From contig NZ_BMVP01000001.1 in NCBI RefSeq assembly GCF_014650775.1, positions 1,027,739 through 1,091,738 of the forward strand: DNA of 64,000 nucleotides, given 5' to 3'. This DNA is from Streptomyces cirratus (lineage in GTDB: Bacteria > Actinomycetota > Actinomycetes > Streptomycetales > Streptomycetaceae). Position numbers and translations under genes: made by a program. Within the stretch, counting starts at the first letter, position 1, and each line of letters begins with the position of its first letter. Positions 7,180 through 14,928 of the stretch are shown piece after piece. Under the pieces are notes generated by a model, which saw nothing but the letters and a program-made list of their open reading frames with translations, was not told the origin of the DNA and did no database searches.

Positions 7180-9510
7180 TCAGCCGGCGTCCGGGGCCAG
7201 GAGCGAGGGCACGCCACAGGCGTCGGGCGCGTCCCGGGAGGTGGAGACCACCGTCAGCTGCTGCGTCGCGCGCGTCAGCGCCACGTACAGCACCCTCAGC
7301 CCGGCCGGCGACTCGTCGGCGATCTCCGCCGGGGAGACGACCACCGTGGCGTCGTACTCCAGTCCCTTCGCCTCCAGGCTGCCCAGCGCCACCGCCCGCT
7401 CGCCGAGGTCCGCCAGCCACCCGGCGGCCTCCGCGCGCCGGTCCATGGCCACGACCACGCCGACCGTGCCGTCCACCTGCTCCAGCAGCCGCCGGGTCTC
7501 CTCCCGTACCGCACGGCCCAGGTCGCCCTCGGCGGCCGTGAAACGGGGCTCCAGGCCCGTCGAACGGACCGCGCGCGGCGGCTCCATCCCCGGCATCGCC
7601 CGGCGCAGCACGCGGGAGGCGACCTCCGCGACCTCCGCCGGGTTGCGGTAGTTCACGGTCAGGGTGAACCGGCGGCGCGGCCGGGACCCCAACGCCTCGT
7701 CACGCGCCGCGGCCGCCTCCTGCGGGTCCGTCCAGGAGGACTGGGCCGGGTCGCCGACCACCGTCCACGTCCCGTGCCGGCCCCGGCGGCCCACCATCCG
7801 CCACTGCATCGGCGTCAGGTCCTGCGCCTCGTCCACGATGACGTGCGCGTACTCGGTGCGCTCCGCCGCGATCCGCTCGGCCCGCTCCCACTGGGTCTCC
7901 TCGCGGGTCGGCATCAGCTCCTCCACCCCGCTGAGCTGGTCCAACGGGTCGAACTCCCGCTTGCGGCGGGGCCGCGCGGGCGCGCCCAGCAGCTGCTGGA
8001 GCTCGTCCAGCAGCGCCACGTCGTGCACCGACAGCGGCCCCTTGCCGTCCGGGCCGGTCCGGCGCAGCGAACGCGCCAGCTGGCGGACCTCGCGCGGGTT
8101 GAGGTCCCGGCGCGACCAGCGGCCGAGCTTGCGCTCGTCGGCCATCGCGGCCAGCACCCCGCGCGGGGTCAGCTCGGGCCACCAGGCGTTCAGGAAGTCG
8201 ATGAAGGAGTCTTCGGTGGAGATGTCCTCGTCGAACGCGGAGCGCAGTTCGGCGGCCAGCTCCGGGTCGCTGTGCCGCCCGTTGGCGCCGGACTTCGCGT
8301 ACAGGGCGTCCAGCAGCAGCTTGCGGGCGCGCGGACGCAGCAGGTTGACCGGCGCGGTGCCGCCGAGCACGTTCTGCCGGATGCGGTTCAGTTCGTCGGC
8401 CTCCAGCTCCTGGCGCCGCCCGAAGGCCACGACCCGCAGCCGGTCGGGGGCCCCGCCCCCGCCGGCACCGCCGAGCTCCAGCGCGCCCCGGACCGCCTTG
8501 CGGAGCACCTTGAGCATCCGGGAGGAGCCCTTGATGCGGGCCACGGCCGGCTCGTCGTACGTCGTCGCCTCCGCCCCGTCGACGAGCGAGCCCAGCGCCC
8601 GGATGGCGACCTGCCCCTCCTCGCCGAGGGAGGGCAGCACGCCCTCGGTGTACGCGACGAGCAGCGGCGTCGGCGAGACGATGAGGATGCCACCCGAGTA
8701 GCGCCGCCGGTCCTGGTAGAGCAGGTAGGCGGCGCGGTGCAGGGCCACCGCCGTCTTCCCGGTGCCGGGGCCGCCCGCCACCTCCGCGACGGACGCGGCG
8801 GGGGCCCGGATGACCAGGTCCTGCTCGGCCTGGATGGAGGAGACGATGTCCCGCATGGAGTGCGTACGGGCCCGGCCGAGCGCGGCCATCAGCGCGCCGT
8901 CGCCGATGACGGGCAGCTCGTGCCCGTCGAGGAAGGCAGTGACCTCCGGGCGCATCAGGTCGTCCTCGACGCCGAGGACCTTGCGGCCCTTGGAGCGGAT
9001 CACGCGGCGGCGTACCACCCGGCCCGGGTCCTTCGGCGTGGACCGGTAGAACGGCGCTGCCGCCGGGGCCCGCCAGTCGATGACCAGCGGCGCGTAGTCG
9101 GAGTCGAGTACGCCGATGCGCCCGATGTGCAGGGTCTCGGCGATGTCGGCGGTGAGATCGTCGCGGATGGCGTCGTCGGCGGGTTCCACCGAGGTGTACG
9201 CGCCGTCGGGGCCGCGTTCGCCGTCCTTGCCGAGGACCAGGTCGACGCGGCCGAACAGGAAGTCCTCGAACTCGTTGTTCAGCCGGTTGAGGTGGATCCC
9301 GGCGCGGAAGACCTGCGCGTCGCGCTCGGCGAGCGCGCCGGGCGTGCCGACCTGCCCGCGCTTGGCGGCGTCGTTCATCAGGAACTCGGCCTCGTGGATC
9401 TTCTCCTCAAGGCGTCGGTACACCCGGTCGAGATGCGTCTGCTCGACCGCGATCTCCCGATCGCGGACGGAATCCGCCGTGCTGTCGACAGCGGCATTCT
9501 GCGCGGCCAC
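7180..9510 (-). CDS. helR: HelR/HelD-like RNA polymerase-associated UvrD-family ATPase
   Basis: A 776-residue superfamily-1 ATPase of the HelD/HelR type. This class binds RNA polymerase, recycles stalled enzyme and in some streptomycetes displaces rifamycins. An N-terminal coiled-coil-like arm (about 15-90: REIAVEQTHLDRVYRRLEEKIHEAE) precedes a split helicase core. Walker A is GGPGTGKTAVALH, motif II is VDEAQDLTPMQWRM, and VVGDPAQSSW is also present. I chose the GTG at 9510 (AAQNAAVDSTADSV...): the sequence AGAAGGGGG lies five bases before it. A TTG at 9546 would add 12 residues but has no ribosome site. I see no recognisable rifamycin-associated element upstream. A generic HelD role without drug protection remains possible. 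Confidence 0.8.
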   Translation of the reverse strand: MAAQNAAVDSTADSVRDREIAVEQTHLDRVYRRLEEKIHEAEFLMNDAAKRGQVGTPGALAERDAQVFRAGIHLNRLNNEFEDFLFGRVDLVLGKDGERGPDGAYTSVEPADDAIRDDLTADIAETLHIGRIGVLDSDYAPLVIDWRAPAAAPFYRSTPKDPGRVVRRRVIRSKGRKVLGVEDDLMRPEVTAFLDGHELPVIGDGALMAALGRARTHSMRDIVSSIQAEQDLVIRAPAASVAEVAGGPGTGKTAVALHRAAYLLYQDRRRYSGGILIVSPTPLLVAYTEGVLPSLGEEGQVAIRALGSLVDGAEATTYDEPAVARIKGSSRMLKVLRKAVRGALELGGAGGGGAPDRLRVVAFGRRQELEADELNRIRQNVLGGTAPVNLLRPRARKLLLDALYAKSGANGRHSDPELAAELRSAFDEDISTEDSFIDFLNAWWPELTPRGVLAAMADERKLGRWSRRDLNPREVRQLARSLRRTGPDGKGPLSVHDVALLDELQQLLGAPARPRRKREFDPLDQLSGVEELMPTREETQWERAERIAAERTEYAHVIVDEAQDLTPMQWRMVGRRGRHGTWTVVGDPAQSSWTDPQEAAAARDEALGSRPRRRFTLTVNYRNPAEVAEVASRVLRRAMPGMEPPRAVRSTGLEPRFTAAEGDLGRAVREETRRLLEQVDGTVGVVVAMDRRAEAAGWLADLGERAVALGSLEAKGLEYDATVVVSPAEIADESPAGLRVLYVALTRATQQLTVVSTSRDAPDACGVPSLLAPDAG

Positions 9511-9624
9511 CAAGGCCCCCTTCTGACGTGCATGGGCGACCGTCAACCGTACGCGAAGCGGGGCCGGGTCCGCACGCCCGTTCCGGGACCGTCGGCGGAT
9601 CGCCGCCTGCGGGCCGGTCCCGCG

Positions 9625-10203
9625 CTACGCCGATCCGGCCGCCAGGACCCGCCGGCGGTGGCGGGCGACGCGTTCGCGGTTGCCGCACAGCTCGCTGGAG
9701 CACCAGCGGCGCCGGTGGCCGCGCGAGGTGTCGAGGTAGACGCGGTCGCAGCCCTCGCCCTCGCAGGCGCGCAGCAGCGCCCGGTCGCCGGGGTCGGTGA
9801 GCAGCTCGACGGTGTCCCGGGCGACGGCGGCGAGCAGCCCGGCGCACTCGACCCCGCCGCACAACTCCCGCACGAGGTGCCCGTCTTGGTCCCGCACCGC
9901 ACACAGCCCCGGGGGTGGACCGGCGGCCGCCGCGTTGACCCGGGCCAGCGCCTCCTCGTCGGGCGCGGCCCCGTACAGCTCGGCCCGTACGAGACTCCCC
10001 ACATCGGCCCGCAGCTGCCGGAAGGCCCCGACCCAGTCGGGCCCGACCCGCCCCAGCGGCGTCCGGTCGGGCACCAGCCCGGCTCCGACGAGCCACAGCC
10101 GAAGCTCGTCGCCGTCCCGGATGCCTTCGGCGTCCCGCCGCGGGGCGGAGGTGGCCAGCAGGTCCAGGCAGACCCGCCCGGAGTCGAACCACATACCGGT
10201 CAC
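9625..10203 (-). CDS. CGNR zinc-finger domain protein
   Basis: A 192-residue protein of the CGNR family, thought to be a transcription factor with an N-terminal ABATE-type domain. The C-terminus carries CEGEGCDRVYLDTSRGHRRRWCSSELCGNR (split here for description): four cysteines that could bind zinc and the CGNR signature, followed by a basic RERVARHRRR helix. A GTG at 10203 or an ATG three codons later (10194, MWFDSGRVCLDLL) could start it. A GAGG lies 11 bases before the ATG and only two before the GTG, so the ATG is at least as likely. It precedes helR on the same strand with 114 bases between them; joint control is possible but not shown. Confidence 0.82.
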   Translation of the reverse strand: MTGMWFDSGRVCLDLLATSAPRRDAEGIRDGDELRLWLVGAGLVPDRTPLGRVGPDWVGAFRQLRADVGSLVRAELYGAAPDEEALARVNAAAAGPPPGLCAVRDQDGHLVRELCGGVECAGLLAAVARDTVELLTDPGDRALLRACEGEGCDRVYLDTSRGHRRRWCSSELCGNRERVARHRRRVLAAGSA

Positions 10204-10257
10204 CGCCTCGGTTGCCGTGGGCCGCCTCCCCAGAGTGCCCGTCGGCTGCCCGGTCGG

Positions 10258-10311
10258 CTAGGTCCTGTCCGGGGGATCTTTGAGCAATGGCCCGCGGGGG
10301 CCGGGACCTAG
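10258..10311. mobile_element. possible 54-bp IS/MITE remnant flanked by CTAG
   Basis: CTAGGTCC (10258-10265) is mirrored by GGACCTAG (10304-10311), so a short element with GTCC/GGAC ends is bounded by CTAG on each side. CTAG is a common target duplication of IS5-group elements. The internal sequence TGTCCGGGGGATCTTTGAGC resembles IS ends I have seen in streptomycetes; this is a resemblance from memory. The right end overlaps the stop codon of the acetyltransferase gene. Confidence 0.3.
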
Positions 10312-10850
10312 TGGGCGGGCGGCGGATCGTCGTGCAGCAGCCGCTGGAACATGCAGTGGTCGCGCCAGGCACCGTTGATGTGCAGGTAGCGCGGCGCGAG
10401 GCCGAACTGCTCGAAGCCGGCTTTGGCGAGGACCCGTTGGGAGGCCACGTTGTCGACGAGCGTGCCGGCCTCGACCCGGTGCAGCCCGACCTCGTCGCGG
10501 GCGATCCGGCAGACCTCCTCCAGGGCGGCGGTGGCCAGCCCCTTCCCGGCCCGCTCCCGGTCGACCCAGTAGCCCACGCCGCCGCTGCGGAAGGGACCGA
10601 GCTCGATGCGGCCGAGGTTGATGGCGCCGACGGGCGTGTCGCCCGCGACGAGTACGAACGGCAGCAGCCGCCCGGCGTCCCGGTCGGCCAGCAGCGCCTC
10701 TATCCGCTCCCGCTGCCCGGCCTCGGTGTAGAAGCCCTCGGGCCGCCGCGGCTCGAACGGTGCCATGTAGGCCCGGTTCCGCGCCAGCGTGTCGGCCAGC
10801 CCTGCGGCGTCATCGATGGTGACGCCCCTCATCTCCACCCCGTTGATCAT
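10308..10850 (-). CDS. GNAT acetyltransferase (RimJ/RimL-like)
   Basis: A 180-residue GCN5-related N-acetyltransferase. The acetyl-CoA loop is YWVDRERAGKGLATAAL, and later segments VEAGTLVDNVASQRVLAKAGF and YLHINGAWRDHCMFQRLL match the RimJ/RimL group that acetylates protein N-termini or small amines. The substrate is not predictable. The start is uncertain: GTG 10853, ATG 10850 or ATG 10829 are all in frame and none has a well-spaced ribosome site. The stop codon lies inside the right end of a CTAG-flanked inverted-repeat element (10258-10311), so the C-terminus may have been trimmed or replaced. Confidence 0.85.
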   Translation of the reverse strand: MINGVEMRGVTIDDAAGLADTLARNRAYMAPFEPRRPEGFYTEAGQRERIEALLADRDAGRLLPFVLVAGDTPVGAINLGRIELGPFRSGGVGYWVDRERAGKGLATAALEEVCRIARDEVGLHRVEAGTLVDNVASQRVLAKAGFEQFGLAPRYLHINGAWRDHCMFQRLLHDDPPPAH

Positions 10851-10853
10851 CAC

Positions 10854-11145
10854 CGCGGCACGCTAACCCACCCCCGCCACCAAGACCACCCCCCGCTCCA
10901 GCCCCCACCGGCCCTCAAGACCCCGAACCCGCACAACCGCCCCCGCCGGCCCTTGGGGGCCCACATTCCCCACCCTCGCCCGCGTTTGAGGCGCCGGGCC
11001 CGCACTACCACCCCCGCCACCACTTCAGGCGCCGGGCCCGCACCACCAGCCCCGCCGGCGTTTGGGGCGCGGGGTCCGGGGCGGAGCCCCGGGGAGCCCG
11101 GCGCAGCCGGGGCCGCCCCGCGCGACGGCGCCGCAGACGGCCCCC
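10854..11145. repeat. Streptomyces intergenic repeat cluster
   Basis: C-rich, gene-free DNA built from degenerate copies of a unit around GCGCCGGGCCCGCAC-ACCA-CCCCGCC. It ends with a core at about 11064-11117 reading GGCGCGGGGTCCGGGGCGGAG and AGCCCGGCGCAGCCGGGGCC. The same core occurs at about 45035-45083. Each core holds nested inverted repeats (GGGGC/GCCCC, GCCCGGC/GCCGGG) and could fold as a hairpin or end the nnaR transcript. Confidence 0.6.
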
Positions 11146-12294
11146 TCACACCGCCGGCGGCACATGGCCCGGGTCCAGCGACAGCCGGTACCCCCGCTTC
11201 ACCACCGTCTGGATCAGCCTCGGCACCCCCAGCGCCGCCCTGAGCCGCGCCATCGCCGTCTCCACGGCGTGCTCGTCCCGCCCCGCCCCCGGCAGCACCC
11301 GCAGCAGGTCCGCCCGCGCCACCACCCAGCCCGGCCGCCGCGCCAGCGCGTCCAGCAGCGCCATCCCCGCCGGAGGCACCGGCCGCAGCTCCCCGTCGAC
11401 GAGCACCCCGTGGCCCCGGATCTCCAGCCGGTGCCCCGCCACCGGCAGGACCCTGGCCCGCCCCGGCAGCTCCCGGCACAGCACCTGCACCAGCGGCCCG
11501 ATCCGGAACCGCTCCGGCTGCACCGTCGCCACGCCCTCCCCCTGGAGCGGCAGTGCCGTCACGGGCCCCACGCACGCCGACAGGACGTCCCCGCGCAGCG
11601 CCTCCAGGACCGCCTCCCGCATCCCCCGTTCGCCGGCCCGGGACAGCAGCGAGGCCGCCGCCGGGGCCGAGGTGAAGGTGACGGCGTCGACCCCGCCGGT
11701 GGCGACCGCGTCCAGGAGCCGGTCCAGCGGGCCGAGGTCCTGCGGCGGCATCCACCGGTACACCGGTACGACCACCACCTCCGCCCCGCCCGCGCGCAGC
11801 GTCTCGACGAACCCCGGCAGCGGCTCCCCGTGGAGCTGGAGCGCGATGCGCCGGCCGGCGACTCCCCCGTCGAGCAGCCGGTCCAGCACCTCCGCCAGCG
11901 ACTCCGACCGCGGTGACCAGGACTCCACCAGCCCCGCGGCCCGGACGGCGCCCTTGACCTTCGGCCCGCGCGCCAGCAGTTCGGTGGTGCGCAGCCGCTC
12001 CAGCAGTTCCTCGCCGATCCCCCAGCCGTCGGCGGCCTCGATCCAGCCGCGGAACCCGATCGCGGTGGTGGCGACGACCACGTCCGGCGTACGCAGGATC
12101 AACTCCTTGGTCGCGGCCATCAGTTCCCCGTCGTCGGCCAGGGGAACGATCCGCAGGGCCGGGGCGTGCAGCACGGTCGCCCCGCGCCGGCGCAGCAGCG
12201 CGATCAGCTCGTCGGCGCGGCGGGCGGCGGTGACCCCGACGGTGAACCCGGAGAGGGGGCCGGTGGCCGTTTCCGTGGCGGCGTCGTCGTCCAT
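11146..12294 (-). CDS. nnaR: uroporphyrinogen-III synthase-like/winged-helix regulator, NnaR-like
   Basis: A 382-residue fusion. Residues about 15-270 are a HemD-type uroporphyrinogen-III synthase fold (GFTVGVTAARRADELIALLRRRGA..., AVTFTSAPAAASLLSRAGE). Residues about 295-375 are an OmpR-type winged helix (LLDALARRPGWVVARADLLRVL..., VETAMARLRAALG, LIQTVVKRGYRL). This architecture and its position beside narK match NnaR of S. coelicolor, which acts with GlnR on nitrate/nitrite assimilation genes. I chose the ATG at 12294: AGGA lies seven bases upstream. A TTG at 12339 would add 15 residues but lacks a site. Whether the HemD part is still catalytic is unknown. The 114-base gap to narK holds candidate GlnR-like half sites. 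Confidence 0.85.
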   Translation of the reverse strand: MDDDAATETATGPLSGFTVGVTAARRADELIALLRRRGATVLHAPALRIVPLADDGELMAATKELILRTPDVVVATTAIGFRGWIEAADGWGIGEELLERLRTTELLARGPKVKGAVRAAGLVESWSPRSESLAEVLDRLLDGGVAGRRIALQLHGEPLPGFVETLRAGGAEVVVVPVYRWMPPQDLGPLDRLLDAVATGGVDAVTFTSAPAAASLLSRAGERGMREAVLEALRGDVLSACVGPVTALPLQGEGVATVQPERFRIGPLVQVLCRELPGRARVLPVAGHRLEIRGHGVLVDGELRPVPPAGMALLDALARRPGWVVARADLLRVLPGAGRDEHAVETAMARLRAALGVPRLIQTVVKRGYRLSLDPGHVPPAV

Positions 12295-12385
12295 AGTCGT
12301 GTCCTGCCTCGCGCATGGGTTTTCACGTGTGTCGCTCAACGGGGACCGAGCCTGCCAAATCGCCGTGACGGGCTCGGTTCCACCG

Positions 12386-12412
12386 TATTTCGCGGCCGTT
12401 AACCCCCGTTAC
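12386..12412 (-). promoter_or_regulatory. candidate GlnR/NnaR box upstream of nnaR
   Basis: On the minus strand GTAAC, five bases, TTAAC, six bases (GGCCGC), then GAAAT. GlnR boxes are described as gTnAc-n6-GaAAc pairs; TTAAC-n6-GAAAT is a near match and GTAAC an extra a-type half. It overlaps the narK stop and ends about 90 bases before nnaR. Inference only. Confidence 0.35.
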
Positions 12413-13782
12413 ACCGAGGTGAGCTGCTGCTTCGCCGCCGCCCCGGCCACCGGCAGCGCCCCGGCGGCCGGCCGCCGAAGGTATACCGCCCAGGTCACGG
12501 CGCAGCACACGGCGTAGAAACCGAGGAAGGTGACGAACGCGGCGGTGCCCGATCCGGAGTCCGTGAACGTCTCGCGGAACACCAGGTTGATGCCGAGCCC
12601 GCCGAGCGCCCCCACGGCCCCGATCAGGCCCATGGACGCCCCGGAGAGCCGGCGTCCCCAGGCCGCGGCGGCCTCGCCCGTCATCCCGCGGGCCACTGCC
12701 TTCGCCTGGAAGATCCCGGGGATCATCTTGTACGCGGAGCCGTTGCCGAGGCCGCTCAGCGCGAACAGGGCCACGAACCCGACGAGGAACACCGGCAGCG
12801 ACTCGCGGACCGAGGCCAGTACGACCAGGCCCGTCGCCCCCGCCATCGCCACGAACGTCGCCAGGGTGATCCGCGCCCCGCCCAGCCGGTCGGCGAGCGC
12901 CCCGCCCACCGGGCGGGCCAGCGAGCCGAGCAGCGGCCCGATGAAGGTGAGGGAGGCGGCCTGCAACGGGGTGCGCCCGAACTGGGTCTGCAGTACCAGC
13001 CCGAAGGCGAAGCTGTAGCCGATGAAGGAGCCGAAGGTGCCCACGTAGAGGAACGCCATGATCCAGGTGTGCGGGTCACGCGCCGCGTCCCGCACGGCGC
13101 CCGCGTCACGGCGTACCGGCGCCAGGTTGTCCATGCGTACGAGGGCCAGCGCCGCGGCGGCGACGATCAGCGGGACGTACGCCGCGAGCAGCAGCCGCGG
13201 GTGCCCGGCCCCGGCGGTCCCGATCACCAGCAGGGCGGCGAGCTGCACCACCGGTACGCCGATGTTCCCGCCGCCCGCGTTCAGCCCGAGTGCCCAGCCC
13301 TTCTTGCGGAGCGGGAAGAAGGCGTTGATGTTGGTCATGGACGAGGCGAAGTTCCCGCCGCCCACGCCCGTCAGCGCGGCGACGGCGACGAAGACCCCGT
13401 ACGGGGTGCCGGGTTCCATCACCACGAGCGCGGCCACGGTCGGCGCGAGGAGCAGGGCCGCGCTGACGACCGTCCAGTTGCGGCCGCCGAAGCGGGCGAC
13501 GGCGAAGGTGTACGGGACGCGCACCACGGCACCGACGGCGGTGGCGGTCGCGATGAGGAAGAACTTGCCCGCGGGGTCGATCCCGTACGCGGGGCCCATG
13601 AAGAGCACCATCACGGACCAGAGCGACCAGATGGAGAACCCGATGTGCTCGCAGAGCACGGAGTACAGCAGGTTCCGCTTGGCGGTCTTCTCCCCGGTCT
13701 CCTTCCAGAACGTCTCGTCCTCGGGGTCCCACCGCTCGATCCAGCGGCCCCTTTCGCGCGGTGCGGTCGTACCGGTGCTCAT
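12409..13782 (-). CDS. narK: nitrate/nitrite transporter (MFS, NNP family)
   Basis: A 457-residue major facilitator protein with about 12 membrane helices, similar to NarK nitrate/nitrite antiporters. The conserved segment GVGGGNFASSMTNINAFFP and the later GLNAGGGNIGVPVVQL are the two nitrate-signature regions. A long N-terminal cytoplasmic arm (about 45 residues, RWIERWDPEDETFW...) is typical of actinobacterial NarK. The ATG at 13782 has GGAGG six bases upstream; a GTG one codon earlier is less well placed. It lies upstream of nnaR on the same strand, so the transporter and its likely regulator may be cotranscribed. Confidence 0.92.
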   Translation of the reverse strand: MSTGTTAPRERGRWIERWDPEDETFWKETGEKTAKRNLLYSVLCEHIGFSIWSLWSVMVLFMGPAYGIDPAGKFFLIATATAVGAVVRVPYTFAVARFGGRNWTVVSAALLLAPTVAALVVMEPGTPYGVFVAVAALTGVGGGNFASSMTNINAFFPLRKKGWALGLNAGGGNIGVPVVQLAALLVIGTAGAGHPRLLLAAYVPLIVAAAALALVRMDNLAPVRRDAGAVRDAARDPHTWIMAFLYVGTFGSFIGYSFAFGLVLQTQFGRTPLQAASLTFIGPLLGSLARPVGGALADRLGGARITLATFVAMAGATGLVVLASVRESLPVFLVGFVALFALSGLGNGSAYKMIPGIFQAKAVARGMTGEAAAAWGRRLSGASMGLIGAVGALGGLGINLVFRETFTDSGSGTAAFVTFLGFYAVCCAVTWAVYLRRPAAGALPVAGAAAKQQLTSV

Positions 13783-13878
13783 CACACGCCTCCACAGCTG
13801 TCGCGTCCGTGGGAAGACCGTAGGAGCGGCGCGTTTCGGCTCCGGTCCCCGGCTGATGACCGCCGGGATACCTTGCTC

Positions 13879-14844
13879 TCACCCGCCGCCGGGGGCGTCT
13901 GTGAGCGCGGCCGGACGCCAGGCGCCCGGGGGGACGTCGAGCCATCCGCGGGCGGCCGCGCCGGCGGCCGCCGCCTCGTGCAGGGCGTCGAGGCCGGGGT
14001 GGGTGAAGTTTTTGCGCCACACCATCGACAGCGGGGACAGCGGCACCGGGTCGACCAGGGGCCGTTTCGCGCAGCCCGGCATGTCGGGGAAGTCGACGGT
14101 GACCAGGACCGGGTTGCGGGTCTTGGCCATGACCCGGCGGAACTCGTCCTTGCCGACGGCCACGGGCGCCGGCGGCGCCATCACGATGCCCCGCCCGGCG
14201 AAGAGTTCACGCGCGAGCCCGGTCCACTCCAGGGTCCGCGGGTTCCCGGCTCCGGCGTACACGCTCTCCCCGGCCAGCGCCGACAGCGGTACGTCGGCGT
14301 GCACGGCCAGCGCGTGCCCCTCGGGCAGCAGCACGGCGAGCGGCTCGTAGCGTACGGGCCGGTGTGCGAGGCGGGCGCGCAGGGCGGGGGCCAGGCCGTC
14401 GGCGTACCCGAAGGAGACGTCCAGGCGCCCGGCGGCGATCTCGGCGGCGGCGTGCGTGAGGCCGCTCTCGAAGCGGGCCATCAGCTCGCAGGCGGGGGCG
14501 AGTTCGCGGGCGCGTTCCAAGACGGTGCGGGCGGTGCTCGGGCCGTCGGTGTTCAGGTCGACGAGCAGCGCCCGGGGTCCGGTGAAGGCGGCGGCCAGCT
14601 CCTCGTGCGCGGCGAGCACCTTGCGCGCCGGCGCCAGCAGCCGCTCCCCGTCGGCGGTCAGTTCCACGGCCCGGGTGGTGCGCAGGAACAGGGTGGTGCC
14701 GAGGAGCCGTTCGAGGCGCCGTACGTCCCTGCTCAGCGCCTGCTGCGCGACGTACAGGCGGGCCGCGGCGCGGGTGAAGTGACGGTCTTCGGCGACGGCG
14801 ACGAACCCGCGCAGCAGCCGGGGTTCCACATCACGGGGGATCAC
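13879..14844 (-). CDS. LysR family transcriptional regulator
   Basis: A 321-residue LysR-type regulator. The N-terminal winged helix (about 6-65) has the canonical FVAVAEDRHFTRAAARLYVAQQALSRDVRRLE. The rest is a periplasmic-binding-like effector domain. The start is GTG at 14844; a second GTG five codons on (before EPRLLRGF) is also possible. It is divergent from an MFS transporter gene across 84 bases, the usual LysR arrangement, so that transporter is its likely target. The inducer is unknown. Confidence 0.92.
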   Translation of the reverse strand: MIPRDVEPRLLRGFVAVAEDRHFTRAAARLYVAQQALSRDVRRLERLLGTTLFLRTTRAVELTADGERLLAPARKVLAAHEELAAAFTGPRALLVDLNTDGPSTARTVLERARELAPACELMARFESGLTHAAAEIAAGRLDVSFGYADGLAPALRARLAHRPVRYEPLAVLLPEGHALAVHADVPLSALAGESVYAGAGNPRTLEWTGLARELFAGRGIVMAPPAPVAVGKDEFRRVMAKTRNPVLVTVDFPDMPGCAKRPLVDPVPLSPLSMVWRKNFTHPGLDALHEAAAAGAAARGWLDVPPGAWRPAALTDAPGGG

Positions 14845-14928
14845 CCGGGGAGACTAACAACACGGGGCGGTGAATGGCTCCGGAACAGGTGTTGGACCCC
14901 GTGGGCCGCCCGGCCGGAGGCTGTTCCC

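Noticed and set aside
9511..9624. A rifamycin-associated element upstream of helR
   Set aside because: No convincing inverted repeat of that type was visible in the 114-base gap.
13069..14928. Open plus-strand frame continuing into the MFS gene
   Set aside because: It is antisense to narK and LysR; the MFS gene has its own GGAGG-preceded ATG at 14929.
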